Shown here: positions 1 to 10,100 of the stretch, in pieces
Numbering within the stretch: position 1 is the first letter of the stretch
Layout: the number at the start of each line of letters is the position of its first letter
DNA from: Colias croceus
Lineage: Eukaryota > Arthropoda > Insecta > Lepidoptera > Pieridae
Direction of reading: 5' to 3'
Length of the DNA stretch: 64,000 nt
Assembly (NCBI RefSeq): GCF_905220415.1
Contig: NC_059554.1
Location: 4,179,001-4,243,000 of the forward strand
Position numbers and translations under genes: made by a program
Notes under the pieces: generated by a model
Databases searched by the model: none
Told to the model about the DNA's origin: nothing
Seen by the model: the letters and a program-made list of their open reading frames with translations, nothing else

Positions 1-869
1 ACATACATAATCATTGCAAAATTCCACAACCACAAGTAATTTTTCCGGTTTTCCTTGTAATGGTCGTGACATCGGAAACTTATATCCGCAAATTGAACTC
101 ATGAGTCAATTTGTGGATTAATTTCTTTATTAAAATAAGTATTACTTAGGTATGTACCTATAGCCTTGAATATTAAACATCCGGACTTTAATATTGTTTT
201 GGATAATTTTAAGTAGTACGTATTAGTAATTAGGTAATTCATAGTCTTAACCACGTCTTAACATATTATGCCTTACGTTAATTTATTACACTTTATGTAT
301 ATGACACCGTAAGATTGTAAAAACCGTTAGATTCAAATCTTCACGATTTTGCGGTGACATGCGCGCGAGAGTAAAGTAATATTGTGGGAACGCGCGGTAC
401 ATACATACCTATGTTTTTAGTTTCTACGGCAAATAGCCATATTAATTATAAGACATACAAAAACATTATAGGAGTTTATACAAAATATCAAATGGCAACT
501 TTTTATAAATATAGATAGGTACTTTAATGATGCTAATAGGCGAGAAATATATCTATATTTGCTATCAGTATTTTTAACCTTTTACCTGGCACAACCTATC
601 AATGTTAATTATTAAATAAAGATAACTTTGTCTCCTCATACATGCAACATCAACTATCTTACAGGCAAAAACAATAATAAGGAACCATTTCAGTGTAATC
701 ATTATATTATATTGTTCATATAAATTAGTTTAGATCAATAATTAAGCCCCTTAAATTACTCTCATTCAAACATATACTATAATTTTCTACAATATATTAT
801 CTTTCACTAAATTTTTAAGCAATTTCACGTTGCTCTGCAAAATCAATACAACACATTAATATGATTCCA
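1..869. other. AT-rich intergenic / 3' flank of ATG4
   Basis: No convincing coding region or structured repeat is visible. The stretch is AT-rich, with scattered short words common in lepidopteran spacer DNA. It should include the 3' UTR of the minus-strand ATG4 gene that ends at 870. Confidence 0.5.
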
Positions 870-2288
870 TTAAACTAGGACAAACTCTTCAGATTCTAGA
901 TCTGTATCACTATCTTGTATGGGAGCAACCCAGTTTCGATCTGTTTCAAATATAGAATATCGGATATTTGGAGGGTTCATTACACTACTACGGGAACCAT
1001 TATGGAGTGTGAATATAGGGTATTCATGATTTGATGACACTCCCTGAGGAGTTAAAAATGACCCTATAATATTCACAAAAGTTTCAAAATCGTTGTGTGT
1101 AGCTAGATAGAAACCTATACAACAAGATGGATCCATCTTAATAATAGGCATTTTTCTTGGAGATCGGCAGTGAAAGCTTTGGAGTGAAAAGTTTGGTTGC
1201 CATACATCAACCATTTCTTGACAGTAATGTGGATCTAAATGAATTAATCTGTCATCCTGGTAACCAACAAAATAAAGGGAATGTTTTGGCCTGCCACCAA
1301 TTACTCCTATACAGAAATCCAATGTCAGCAATGATGTTAAACAAGGTCCATATATAGGATTAAACTTCTCAGAGCCCAACTTCACAGGTACTAACAGAAT
1401 AAGGGATTTCCAAGAGCCATTTGGTAATTTACATAAAGAATAAACATCTTGAATGTATACAGTTGAATCTTGAGCAACATAAACATCTAACTTATCAAAT
1501 TCATAATTCTCTTTTGAAGCAGCAATCATCACAGCTTTTAAACAATGGGCAACTGATGCTGGTCCATACCAATCTCCAGGTTTTTTCCCTAATGCCTCTC
1601 CTAACCTTACCATCTGATGGATCGAAAGAGGGCTGTTCACAGAGGATTTGTCTCCAAACCACTTAATAATCATGCGGTGAAGACAATCTTCTTGGAATTC
1701 TCGAGCATTTTGTATTGGTCTTTCAGGTGTCCATCTCCATGAACGCCCTAGAAAATGACAAACTAATGCTTGAGCCAACATCATTTGCCCACTCCTTAAC
1801 ATACATCCCCAACCACAATCAGTGGTAAATGAGGAGCCAGACATTGTAGGGAATTCTCTCCTGTATGTCATCCATAGTCTGCTAATGAAATCCGATTTAA
1901 AGCCTTCTATACCTTCTCCATATATTTGTTCCACAGGTTCATTGGCTGTAGCCTCAGTACCAATTTCTGTAGATGATTCTAATGAACCACTTGGACTGAG
2001 TTTTCGATGATAGCATCGTCCTAAGAGCCAAACAGGTGATTCTTTTGAAAAATTTGTTTTTAGTTTAACAGTCCATCCAAATTTCATGTTATTCCACATA
2101 GATAATAAACGAGACTCAACTTTTCCCTTGAGGTCGTAAAAATCCTCCGGGTTTTCACGTGCATTGTCTCTTGATGTAGCAGCTCCATCAACATTTGATA
2201 CCGTCAATGTCGTTGTTCCTTGTGTTCCATTATTACTGGCAGACATGAGCAGAGAATTTTGCGAAACAATGCTACTTGATCCGTTCAT
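870..2288 (-). CDS. ATG4: ATG4-type cysteine protease (peptidase family C54), ATG4C/D-like
   Basis: This encodes a 472-residue autophagy protease. ATG4 enzymes trim the C-terminus of ATG8/LC3/GABARAP precursors and remove them from lipid. The catalytic cysteine lies in TDCGWGCMLRSGQ (about residue 162). The Asp/His pair is in LDPHYCQ (about residues 352 and 354), preceded by GGRPKHSLYFVG, a family hallmark. The length and the long N-terminal extension fit the ATG4C/D branch better than ATG4A/B. The C-terminus is acidic and ends EEFVLV, which matches an LC3-interacting (LIR) pattern [FWY]xx[LIV]. The first in-frame ATG is at 2288-2286. The frame stays open five codons further, to a GTG just after CTGCAG, which could be a 3' splice site of a 5' intron. 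No intron interrupts the coding region, unlike the other genes here. The family call is secure; the paralogue and intron history are inferred. Confidence 0.92.
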   Translation of the reverse strand: MNGSSSIVSQNSLLMSASNNGTQGTTTLTVSNVDGAATSRDNARENPEDFYDLKGKVESRLLSMWNNMKFGWTVKLKTNFSKESPVWLLGRCYHRKLSPSGSLESSTEIGTEATANEPVEQIYGEGIEGFKSDFISRLWMTYRREFPTMSGSSFTTDCGWGCMLRSGQMMLAQALVCHFLGRSWRWTPERPIQNAREFQEDCLHRMIIKWFGDKSSVNSPLSIHQMVRLGEALGKKPGDWYGPASVAHCLKAVMIAASKENYEFDKLDVYVAQDSTVYIQDVYSLCKLPNGSWKSLILLVPVKLGSEKFNPIYGPCLTSLLTLDFCIGVIGGRPKHSLYFVGYQDDRLIHLDPHYCQEMVDVWQPNFSLQSFHCRSPRKMPIIKMDPSCCIGFYLATHNDFETFVNIIGSFLTPQGVSSNHEYPIFTLHNGSRSSVMNPPNIRYSIFETDRNWVAPIQDSDTDLESEEFVLV

Positions 2289-4167
2289 CTTTCCTTTGCT
2301 CACGCTGCAGATACTCAGGTTTTACCAATATGTAGAATATACATATTTTTGTCAAACATATAATGTTTAAAACACAAATAAAAACACCATTCTCTCAGCA
2401 TTAAAAAAAAATATTAGTGTCCGGAATCACAGAGCAAGTATTACAGGTCCGGTCCGGAATGAATTCAATATTCTACAGCAGGGGGGGGACACTTAGAACA
2501 AACTGACATTTATTAAAGAAAGCCACGCGATCTATACTTTGGCGAGTAAAAACTTATTTAAATAAGTTTATATTAAATCCCCAAAAGATGGCATCGCACT
2601 TTCCGAAGTTTTTGCAAAGTGAATAAAGATATTTAAATAAATGGAAATTATTCTTTAAACATTGTTTTATTTTAATAGATCGAATGCATGTCTTACTTTT
2701 TTTCAAATTCCAATAAATAATTTTGCGATTTCAATCGCTTCATATGGTATCAAATTAATAAACTTGCAACATCTTCTGAAAGCTTCTCAGTGTTGTCCTA
2801 TATGAAATCAATGCAGTAAAATAAGGCAAATGAAAACCTTTCTTTATTCAAAGTTTAAATGAATTAGAACAATAATCTCAGATTTTTAATTCAGTACCTA
2901 TCTTATCTAGAACTATAATTATTCAGGAAAATATTTTACATAAAAAAATAGTGCGTCTAACTAAATAAAATACTGAAAACGTCTTATTTAATTTACATGA
3001 AAAGTGTTAAATATGATTTATTAATTGGTAACATTGACTAACTTTTTTTTTGTAATTTGTATTTGATAATTCTGTCATAAAATGGCGGCGACTATACGTG
3101 AACGGTGAAGTTTATTTACGTTAAAATTACTTAATTAGTTCATTTTGTTGATAATCGTGTGAAGTTTATAGTTCTCGTGAAAGTGTGGTGAAAGTGCGTT
3201 GAATCGAGCCCTACGTTCAGGCTTTCAAAACGTTTTACTGAAAATTATGTGCACGGACAGTTTTGTTTTAGATAAGTACTTAAAAATATGTAATATTACA
3301 ATCTGTGAAAGCATTTAAAAAATAAAGAACTAATTTCTTTTATTGTCGTTTTCTTCATTATCCTTAGTAAGTACTTCAATTTGTTTTAAGAAATTTGACT
3401 GAATTATACCTATTTAGCACTTCCAAATATCTCATTTTTAAAGACTCCGTATTTATATTCATATAATGAAACTAATATAAATACTAATTATATAAGCTAA
3501 TTATCTTGTAATTATTACAACTGAAAAGTTTTTTTTTAAATCACCTAAATCTTTAAAAACCATCCATTTTGTAATCATTTAGATCTTAGTCTTATTTCTA
3601 AAATGTTGAAAATAAATGATAATAAATCAGTTGTAGGTATTCTCTGAAACAATATCGCTCTCCTATTTCAATAACGACGCAAATATAATATGTGAGCATT
3701 TATTCCAGGCACATTATTTTTGCCTGAAATGATTATTCAAATTAAATTGCGTCGTTATTTATAGAAGAGTAGTGATAAAAAAAATATACCTACTACCTAT
3801 GTATATTAACGTATATATGTATGTAGGTATATGGAATTAGTTCTAACCCCAAAATCCAGAGGGCTCATTGTCGCCAGTCAAAGTCAAATAGGTTGGCCTT
3901 CATATGCTTCAAGAGGGCTCTCTATGCCCTATTATACATTATACTCTTTGTTCTACAGTCTACAATTCGTCACTTTTTGATGTTTGTTTGACTTTGACAT
4001 ATTTTGCCAAGTCCCTCAATCACGGCCCTCAATAACATCAATAGAACCACAATAGAACAGAGACAAATAAAATGCTTAGAATAAAATGAGTTGGGTTAAG
4101 AGCATCGAGATTTATATGTACTACGTACTAGAGAGGCGATCGCTACTACAGTCTACACTCTCTTTAA
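2289..4167. other. Non-coding stretch between ATG4 and a TIR element
   Basis: This holds the ATG4 5' flank and AT-rich spacer. A short imperfect inverted repeat lies at about 3658-3700 and 3735-3775, with arms sharing ATAACGACGCAA. It may be a tiny foldback element. I see no coding region longer than a few codons that resembles a known protein. Confidence 0.4.
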
Positions 4168-4571
4168 AGGCTGGTTCACACTTTGATTAGTGCGAGTGCA
4201 GGTGATTAGTGCGAGTGCAGGTGTGTAGTGCGAGTAGTGTCCAATTCACTGCGAGTGCAGGTGATTAGTGCGAATGCCATTTTGTACAACAACAAGCGTG
4301 CCGCGTGCGACGCTACACACTACGCTAAACACTAAACACTAAACACTCCTGTCCAGACGTGTTTAGTGGCAGGCACGCTGCGAGTGAGGGGAGGGAGGGC
4401 GCGCGGGACGTGGCTACTCGCAGTCCACTCGCAAAAAAATAGAACACGCTTCTATTCACTTTACTACACAGCCTACTAAACACTTGCACTAAACAGTCGC
4501 TGTCCACACGTAGTTACTAAACACCTGCACTAATCACTTGCACTCGCACTAATCAAAGTGTGAACCAGCCA
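4168..4571. mobile_element. Non-autonomous TIR element (MITE), possibly PIF/Harbinger-like
   Basis: The ends are inverted repeats of about 45 bp beginning GGCTGGTTCACACTTTGATT. The left copy is at 4169 and its complement ends at 4570. TAA occurs just outside both ends (4165-4167 and 4572-4574), which fits a 3-bp target duplication. Inside are tandem units such as GATTAGTGCGAGTGCAGGT and an ACTAAAC run near 4325-4345. No transposase frame is present. Confidence 0.7.
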
Positions 4572-4678
4572 TAACACGAGCTAGAGGCAAGAATCACAAG
4601 TCTCTTTAGTCTGTGCCGGACTGTGCTCCCCGCTTGCCGCGTCAACGCGTCGTGTTATTACTTATTGCTCTGTTCAAA

Positions 4679-4755
4679 ATGCCTTCGTGTGTGCTAAGAT
4701 ATTGTTTTAACAGTTCCCATAATACAAACAAATCCCGAAGAGTGACTTTTCACCA
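4679..4755 (+). CDS. Orphan THAP-type zinc-finger first exon (partial)
   Basis: An ATG opens a short frame with CVLRYC, an Asn two residues after the second Cys, and VTFH just before a good splice donor (CACCA/GTAAG at 4756). The spacing C-x4-C-x-N followed by a VTFH motif next to an intron is how THAP domains start; the next exon should begin with Phe-Pro. No such exon is visible in the 300 bp before the retrovirus at 5072 or just after 12745. It may be a gene cut by the insertion, a P-element-type relic, or a gene whose next exon lies elsewhere. The THAP assignment rests on only about 25 residues. Confidence 0.42.
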
Positions 4756-5067
4756 GTAAGTTTCCTTATTATGAGTAAGTCATGCATTTTACTAATATTG
4801 TTATCATTTTGCGAAAAATCACCACGCGTTCTGCGTTTCGCGCCATTTTTCATAGACTAACAGCACAGACGTGACACTATCGATGAGTGTTAAAAAAATG
4901 TAACTGGATTTTTTAACTATGAATATACAATATATACTAGGAAAGATTACCGTGGTGTAGTACCTAAATATTTATACTTTTACCCGACTACGCAAAGTAA
5001 AACGGTAGGTTATATTAAGTAATATTTATTTATTTACCTATTTTTATTTATTAAAAAAAGGTTTATC

Positions 5068-5071
5068 AACA
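5068..5071. repeat. Target-site duplication of the retrovirus (AACA)
   Basis: AACA immediately precedes the 5' LTR and is repeated at 12742-12745 immediately after the 3' LTR. A 4-bp duplication is the size known for gypsy-group errantiviruses, and it fixes the element borders at 5072 and 12741. Confidence 0.85.
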
Positions 5072-5365
5072 TGTTATGTACCTACATATAAGATTAGAGG
5101 ATGCATGGGGCCACCCAAGAAGCTGCACCTGTTAGGAATTGCGACATCGCGCACACCTGCGCTTCCAGAGAGTGTTGCGGCAATCATCGCCACCGCGACG
5201 CTGCAGCTACCCCGCCGAGGAGGACGAGCACTCTTAGTTCTAACATCGAACGGGAGGGACGTAGGTTAAGTTAGGAGTAATTTATTATGTAATTTTTTTT
5301 ACAATAAATAATTTAAAGTAAATTTCGGTTTTTTTTTGCGCCTTCGCGGGCCGGTCGATATAATT
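5072..5365 (+). repeat. 5' LTR
   Basis: The 294-bp LTR begins TGTTATG and ends AATT. It contains a possible polyadenylation signal AATAAA at 5303-5308, followed by a T run and a GC-rich end. It matches 12447-12741 except for one T (9 against 10 T). No clear TATA box is seen, as is common for errantivirus LTRs, which rely on initiator-type promoters. Confidence 0.95.
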
Positions 5366-5383
5366 GGCGCAGCCGGTAGGATG
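5365..5383 (+). other. Primer-binding site
   Basis: TGGCGCAGCCGGTAGGATG overlaps the last LTR base. It resembles the primer site of errantiviruses such as 17.6 and 297, which are reported to use a serine tRNA. Matching it to this genome's tRNA 3' ends would confirm it. Confidence 0.65.
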
Positions 5384-5534
5384 ATCCTCGAGAGCCGTCT
5401 CTCGGAACGCGAAACTACAAGCATCGAGAATTGCCATTCCATCGGAGGGACGACGACGGGGACCAAGAACCTACATCTATTGGCCGCCGCAACGCGAAGG
5501 GTATCCGAACATTGATACTGCAAGAAAGGCCGAA

Positions 5535-5547
5535 ATGAAAATCCTGT
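5535..5547 (+). promoter_or_regulatory. Candidate env leader exon end: ATG followed by splice donor
   Basis: In the leader, an ATG at 5535 is followed after 11 nt by CCT/GTAAGTAC, a near-consensus donor (GT at 5546-5547). Three codons plus two bases would remain in the exon. A 3' splice site at 10751-10752 (TTACAG/A) restores the env frame from this phase. The joined start would be short and hydrophobic, as expected for a signal peptide. This fits the known use of spliced subgenomic env mRNA in errantiviruses, but the sites themselves are inferred. Confidence 0.6.
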
Positions 5548-5923
5548 AAGTACACTAATTCTCTTAGTGACTTGCCATTCCTAGATTTGTAAGTTTTCCT
5601 AGATTACCCATTCACGGGAACCGAGGAACTGTAGCGCGTAGGTTTAAAATATTAATTCATCGCGAATTAATTTTCGAATTTTACAAAATCAAATTGTAAA
5701 ATTCAAATATAGATATTAGGTTGATAAAAGATTAATAAGTTTAAATATTAATTAATTACGAATTAATTAATTTTCAAATTTTGCGAATTAATTCATTTCA
5801 TAATTCAGATATATTAATTAGGTAAAGATTATTATTTTTTTTATATTAGTTTAACGAAGTTAATAAATTTAATTAAATTTAATATATTTTATATTATAAG
5901 TATAGGAAATACAGATATCTAAA

Positions 5924-7135
5924 ATGTCAGATTTAGATAAAATTTTTAATGCACTTAGGCTTTTGCCAGAATTCGATGGTAATGTTAACGTTTTAACAAG
6001 ATTTATACATTTAAGTGACCAATTGGCTGAGGAATTTATAGAAAAAGATCCCGGAAATACTTTAAAAACTGCCGCGTTATGTAATGGTATTTTAAATAAA
6101 ATCACTGGGCCTGCAGCCCGAGTTATTAATGCAAACGGTATACCTACTACTTGGCACGGTATCAAAAGCGTATTAGTTAATAACTTTTCTGACCATAGAG
6201 ATGAGACCGCCCTTTATAACGATTTAGCCTTATTAACGCAAGGTCGTAGCTCTCCTCAAGAGTTTTACGAAAAATGTCAACATCTTTTTAGTACTATAAT
6301 GACGTATATAGCATTACATGAAACAGTCGTTACTACTCGTGAGGCAAAAAGGGACCTGTATCAAAAATTAACACTACAGGCTTTCCTACGTGGCCTACGA
6401 GATCCGTTAGGCTCACGTATACGTTGCATGCGCCCCGCAACCATTGAAAAAGCATTAGAATACGTGAATGAAGAACAAAGCACTTTATACCTTCAACAAC
6501 GTAATGAAACTTTTGATAGGAAACCCCACGTACCCTTTAGAATGCCGTACTCGAATGAACCGTTTTATAGACATAATGATTTTAGTGAACCTATCTCTTC
6601 TAAACTACAGCCTTTACATTCGTTCAGACCGCAATTTAAGCCACCAAATTTTAATCGAAATTTTAATCAACCACAGGGACCAGCACGTCCTACTCGTACT
6701 ATGCAAATTTTCCGCGCTGCACCCCCTAACTATAACCCGCAGAGCAATACGTTCAGATTACAGCCTAAACATCCCGCGCAACCGAAACCGCATCCTATGA
6801 GTGGCGTTAGCCATTACGTTACAAAGACTTTACCACCAACACCTTTTGCACGCGCTCATGATTGGTCAAAATTTGGTAATCCACCCCCGAGTAATTACTT
6901 TAAGACTAGGGAGATGAATCATAATGAATATATAGATAACGAAGAATATTACTGTACCGATTTATATCCTTATGAGGATAACTATTATAATAATGAATAT
7001 TACTGTACGGAATATGAACCTTATGTACATTACGAACAGACAGACGCACCTGAAAATTCTGATGAAACGTGTGACGTACGTTCAGAACACGATCAGGATT
7101 TTCAGAATCCACCAAAATTAGAAAAACCAAAATAG
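5924..7135 (+). CDS. gag: Retroviral Gag polyprotein (errantivirus)
   Basis: Gag is 403 residues with no CCHC zinc knuckle, as usual for errantiviruses. The N-terminal half (about 1-200) is a helical capsid-like region with a motif resembling other gypsy Gags (LALLTQGRSSPQEFYEKC). The next ~130 residues are rich in Pro, Asn, Arg and Gln and are probably disordered and RNA-binding. The C-terminal tail is acidic and Tyr-rich. The start is the first ATG in the frame after the leader, in context AAAATGT. The stop is TAG at 7133-7135, inside an overlap with pol, which lies in the -1 frame. Gag packages genomic RNA into particles. Confidence 0.88.
   Translation: MSDLDKIFNALRLLPEFDGNVNVLTRFIHLSDQLAEEFIEKDPGNTLKTAALCNGILNKITGPAARVINANGIPTTWHGIKSVLVNNFSDHRDETALYNDLALLTQGRSSPQEFYEKCQHLFSTIMTYIALHETVVTTREAKRDLYQKLTLQAFLRGLRDPLGSRIRCMRPATIEKALEYVNEEQSTLYLQQRNETFDRKPHVPFRMPYSNEPFYRHNDFSEPISSKLQPLHSFRPQFKPPNFNRNFNQPQGPARPTRTMQIFRAAPPNYNPQSNTFRLQPKHPAQPKPHPMSGVSHYVTKTLPPTPFARAHDWSKFGNPPPSNYFKTREMNHNEYIDNEEYYCTDLYPYEDNYYNNEYYCTEYEPYVHYEQTDAPENSDETCDVRSEHDQDFQNPPKLEKPK
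7121..7135 (+). promoter_or_regulatory. Candidate -1 frameshift region between gag and pol
   Basis: Pol lies in the -1 frame relative to Gag and is open from 7075, so the frames overlap for about 60 bp. The only obvious slippery stretch is the A-rich GAAAAACCAAAATAG just before the gag stop, where a Lys codon at 7124 can re-pair one base back. It is not a textbook X XXY YYZ heptamer, so the exact site is uncertain. Confidence 0.45.
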
Positions 7136-10100
7136 AATTAAATCTACACACGCAACGTCAGCTTCCTTATATTCAAATTCATAATCCTCCACTTAAATTG
7201 TTAATTGATACTGGAGCTAACCAATCTTTTCTTAGCCCTGATGCAGTACAGAGATATTTTCCTGACGTTACTCTTAATTATGACCCCTTTGAAGTAAGTA
7301 ATGTTCATGCTGTAACTCGTAGTAATTATTCTATAACATTACCTAGTTTTCCTGAATTTAATGACCCTGACGATATTACATTTTTCGTTTATAAATTTCA
7401 CAATTATTTCGACGGCTTAATAGGTTCAGATTTGTTAGATAAATGGGAAGCATCAATTAATTATAAAACTAAAACTTTAAATACTTGCAATGCTACGAAT
7501 CGGTTATTAGTATATGACTCACGGAACGCTAATCTTTATGAGGACGTCATACCCGCAGGAAGTAGTAAATTAGTTAGATTACCTATAGATGTTGAGAATG
7601 GAGACGCTATTATACCGGAACAAATTATATGTAATTGTCATATTTCTGAATGTTTAACGAAGGCGAAAAGCAATCGCGCTATCGTGGAAATTTCTAATCC
7701 AACCCGTAATGACGTAATTTTTTCAATGGATCGACCAGTATGTGCCGAGGTTTATAATAACGAGTGCACGCGCACCAAACGTTCGTCCGACCGTGTGAAA
7801 CAGGTATTATCTCGCTTGCGTACTGATCACTTAAATAATGAGGAACGTTTAAATTTAGAGTCATTATGTTCACAGTATGCGGATGTATTTTATATAGAAG
7901 GAGAAACCTTAACATTTACGAATAAAATTAAGCATTCTATTAGAACTAAGGATGAAATACCGGTTTATACGAAAAGTTATCGCTATCCATTTATTCATAG
8001 ACAGGAAGTACAGAATCAGATAAGTAAGATGTTAGAACAGGGTATTATTAGACCATCAGATTCAGCATGGAGCTCTCCTATTTGGGTGGTACCTAAAAAG
8101 GCAGATGCATCCGGCAAAGTTAAATGGCGTTTAGTTGTTGATTTTAGAAAGTTAAATGAGAAAACTTTGGATGACAAATATCCGATTCCTAATATTACAG
8201 ATGTCTTACATAAATTGGGTAACTGTCAATACTTCACAACGTTAGATTTAGCAAGTGGGTTTTATCAAGTAGAAATGAACCCAGCTGACATTCCAAAAAC
8301 CGCTTTTAGTGTAGAACATGGTCATTTTGAATTCTTAAGAATGCCCATGGGTCTAAAGAATAGTCCGTCTACTTTTCAAAGAGTAATGGATAATGTACTG
8401 AGAGAATTGCAAAATTCTATTTGTCTAGTCTACCTAGATGATATAATAGTATTTAGCACTTCTTTACAGGAGCATATCGTTAATCTTGGGAAAGTGTTTC
8501 AGAAATTGCGTGAATCCAACTTTAAAATACAAATGGATAAATCGGAATTTCTTAAACTCGAAACCGCGTATCTAGGTCACATTATTAGCAAAGATGGGAT
8601 AAAACCTAACCCAGATAAGATATCTGCCATCCAAAAGTATCCCCTTCCGAAAACTCCAACCGATATTAAACGATTTCTAGGTCTATTAGGTTATTATCGG
8701 AAATTCATACCAGATTTCGCTAAAATCACGAAGCCCATGACACAATGCTTAAAAAAGGGTTCAAAGATAACATTTTCTAAAGATTACATTGAATGTTTCG
8801 ATAGGTGTAAAACATTATTAATGAACGATCCAATTCTCCAGTATCCTGATTTCAATAAAGAATTTATTCTTACGACTGATGCGTCGAATTTAGCCATCGG
8901 TGCTGTACTCTCGCAAGGCCCCGTTGGTTCCGATAAACCAATTGCGTACGCTTCACGTACACTTAATAGTAGCGAAATTAATTATAGTACGATTGAGAAG
9001 GAATTATTAGCAATTGTCTGGGCAACGAAATATTTCCGTCCTTACCTTTTTGGCCGCAAGTTTAAAATTATAACTGATCATAGGCCCCTTCAATGGGTCA
9101 TGAATTTAAAGGAACCTAATTCCCGTCTCACACGTTGGAGGCTCAAACTTAGCGAATACGATTACACCGTAATTTATAAGCAGGGAAAGCAAAATTGTAA
9201 CGCCGATGCTTTATCGCGTATTCAAATTAACAATGAGGAAACAGATTCTTTAGCGGTTAATCCAACAGAAACAACACCTTCGTTAATAAGAAGAAGTTCA
9301 GATACAATTACTGTTAATTCAAATTCAAGTACGATTACTGCACATTCGAAATCAAGTACTCTTACAGCAAATTCCGACACCGTCACAGTTCATACTGACG
9401 CGGAGAACCCAATTCTAGATATACCTATAACAGATCACCCGTTGAATAAATTTAAGAGACAGATAGTTATTACTTTAATAGATAGAGTACCGAGTAAGCC
9501 TATAATTTCAAAACCTTTTGAAAATCATACTAAGATAGATATTAATGTTAACAAAGCGAATATTGATAGCGAAATAGTTTCACTAATTAAAAAATATGTA
9601 GATCCTAAGATAAAAACTGCAATTCTAGTTCATCCCCCTGATGCTATGTGTACTATAGTTCCAATAATACAGAGTAATTTTAAAAGTTCATGTATGGATT
9701 TAGTTCTTACAAAATTAGAATTGCAAAATGTCAAAGATTACTTTAAGCAACAGGAAATAATACGAAATTATCATGAAGGCAAAACTAACCATCGCGGAAT
9801 TAACGAAACTCATTTATCTTTATCTAGGAAATACTTTTGGCCTAAAATGAAGGAAGCAGTAACTAAATATATTAATGAGTGTAGCATATGTGGTCAAGGG
9901 AAATATGATAGAATTCCAGTAAATCCAAAATTTCGAATCGTAGTTCCTCCTACAAAACCTTTTGAAATAGTACATCTCGATTTACTTAGTATTGATTCTC
10001 AGAAATATCTCACTATAATAGATGCATTCTCTAAGTATGCTCAAGCATATTGTTTAAAGGACGCAACCGCAATAAGCGTAGTTCAGGCTCTTTTGACGTT

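Noticed and set aside
3086..3112. ATGGCGGCGACTATACG short frame
   Set aside because: It stops after eight codons and has no clear downstream exon; possibly part of an untranslated exon, but unsupported.
4325..4507. Open minus-strand frame of 60 codons inside the first TIR element
   Set aside because: It is made of the element's internal repeats and shows no protein similarity.
5299..5523. Minus-strand frame crossing the 5' LTR and leader
   Set aside because: It covers the LTR end and primer site and is repeated in part at the 3' LTR; it is not a gene.
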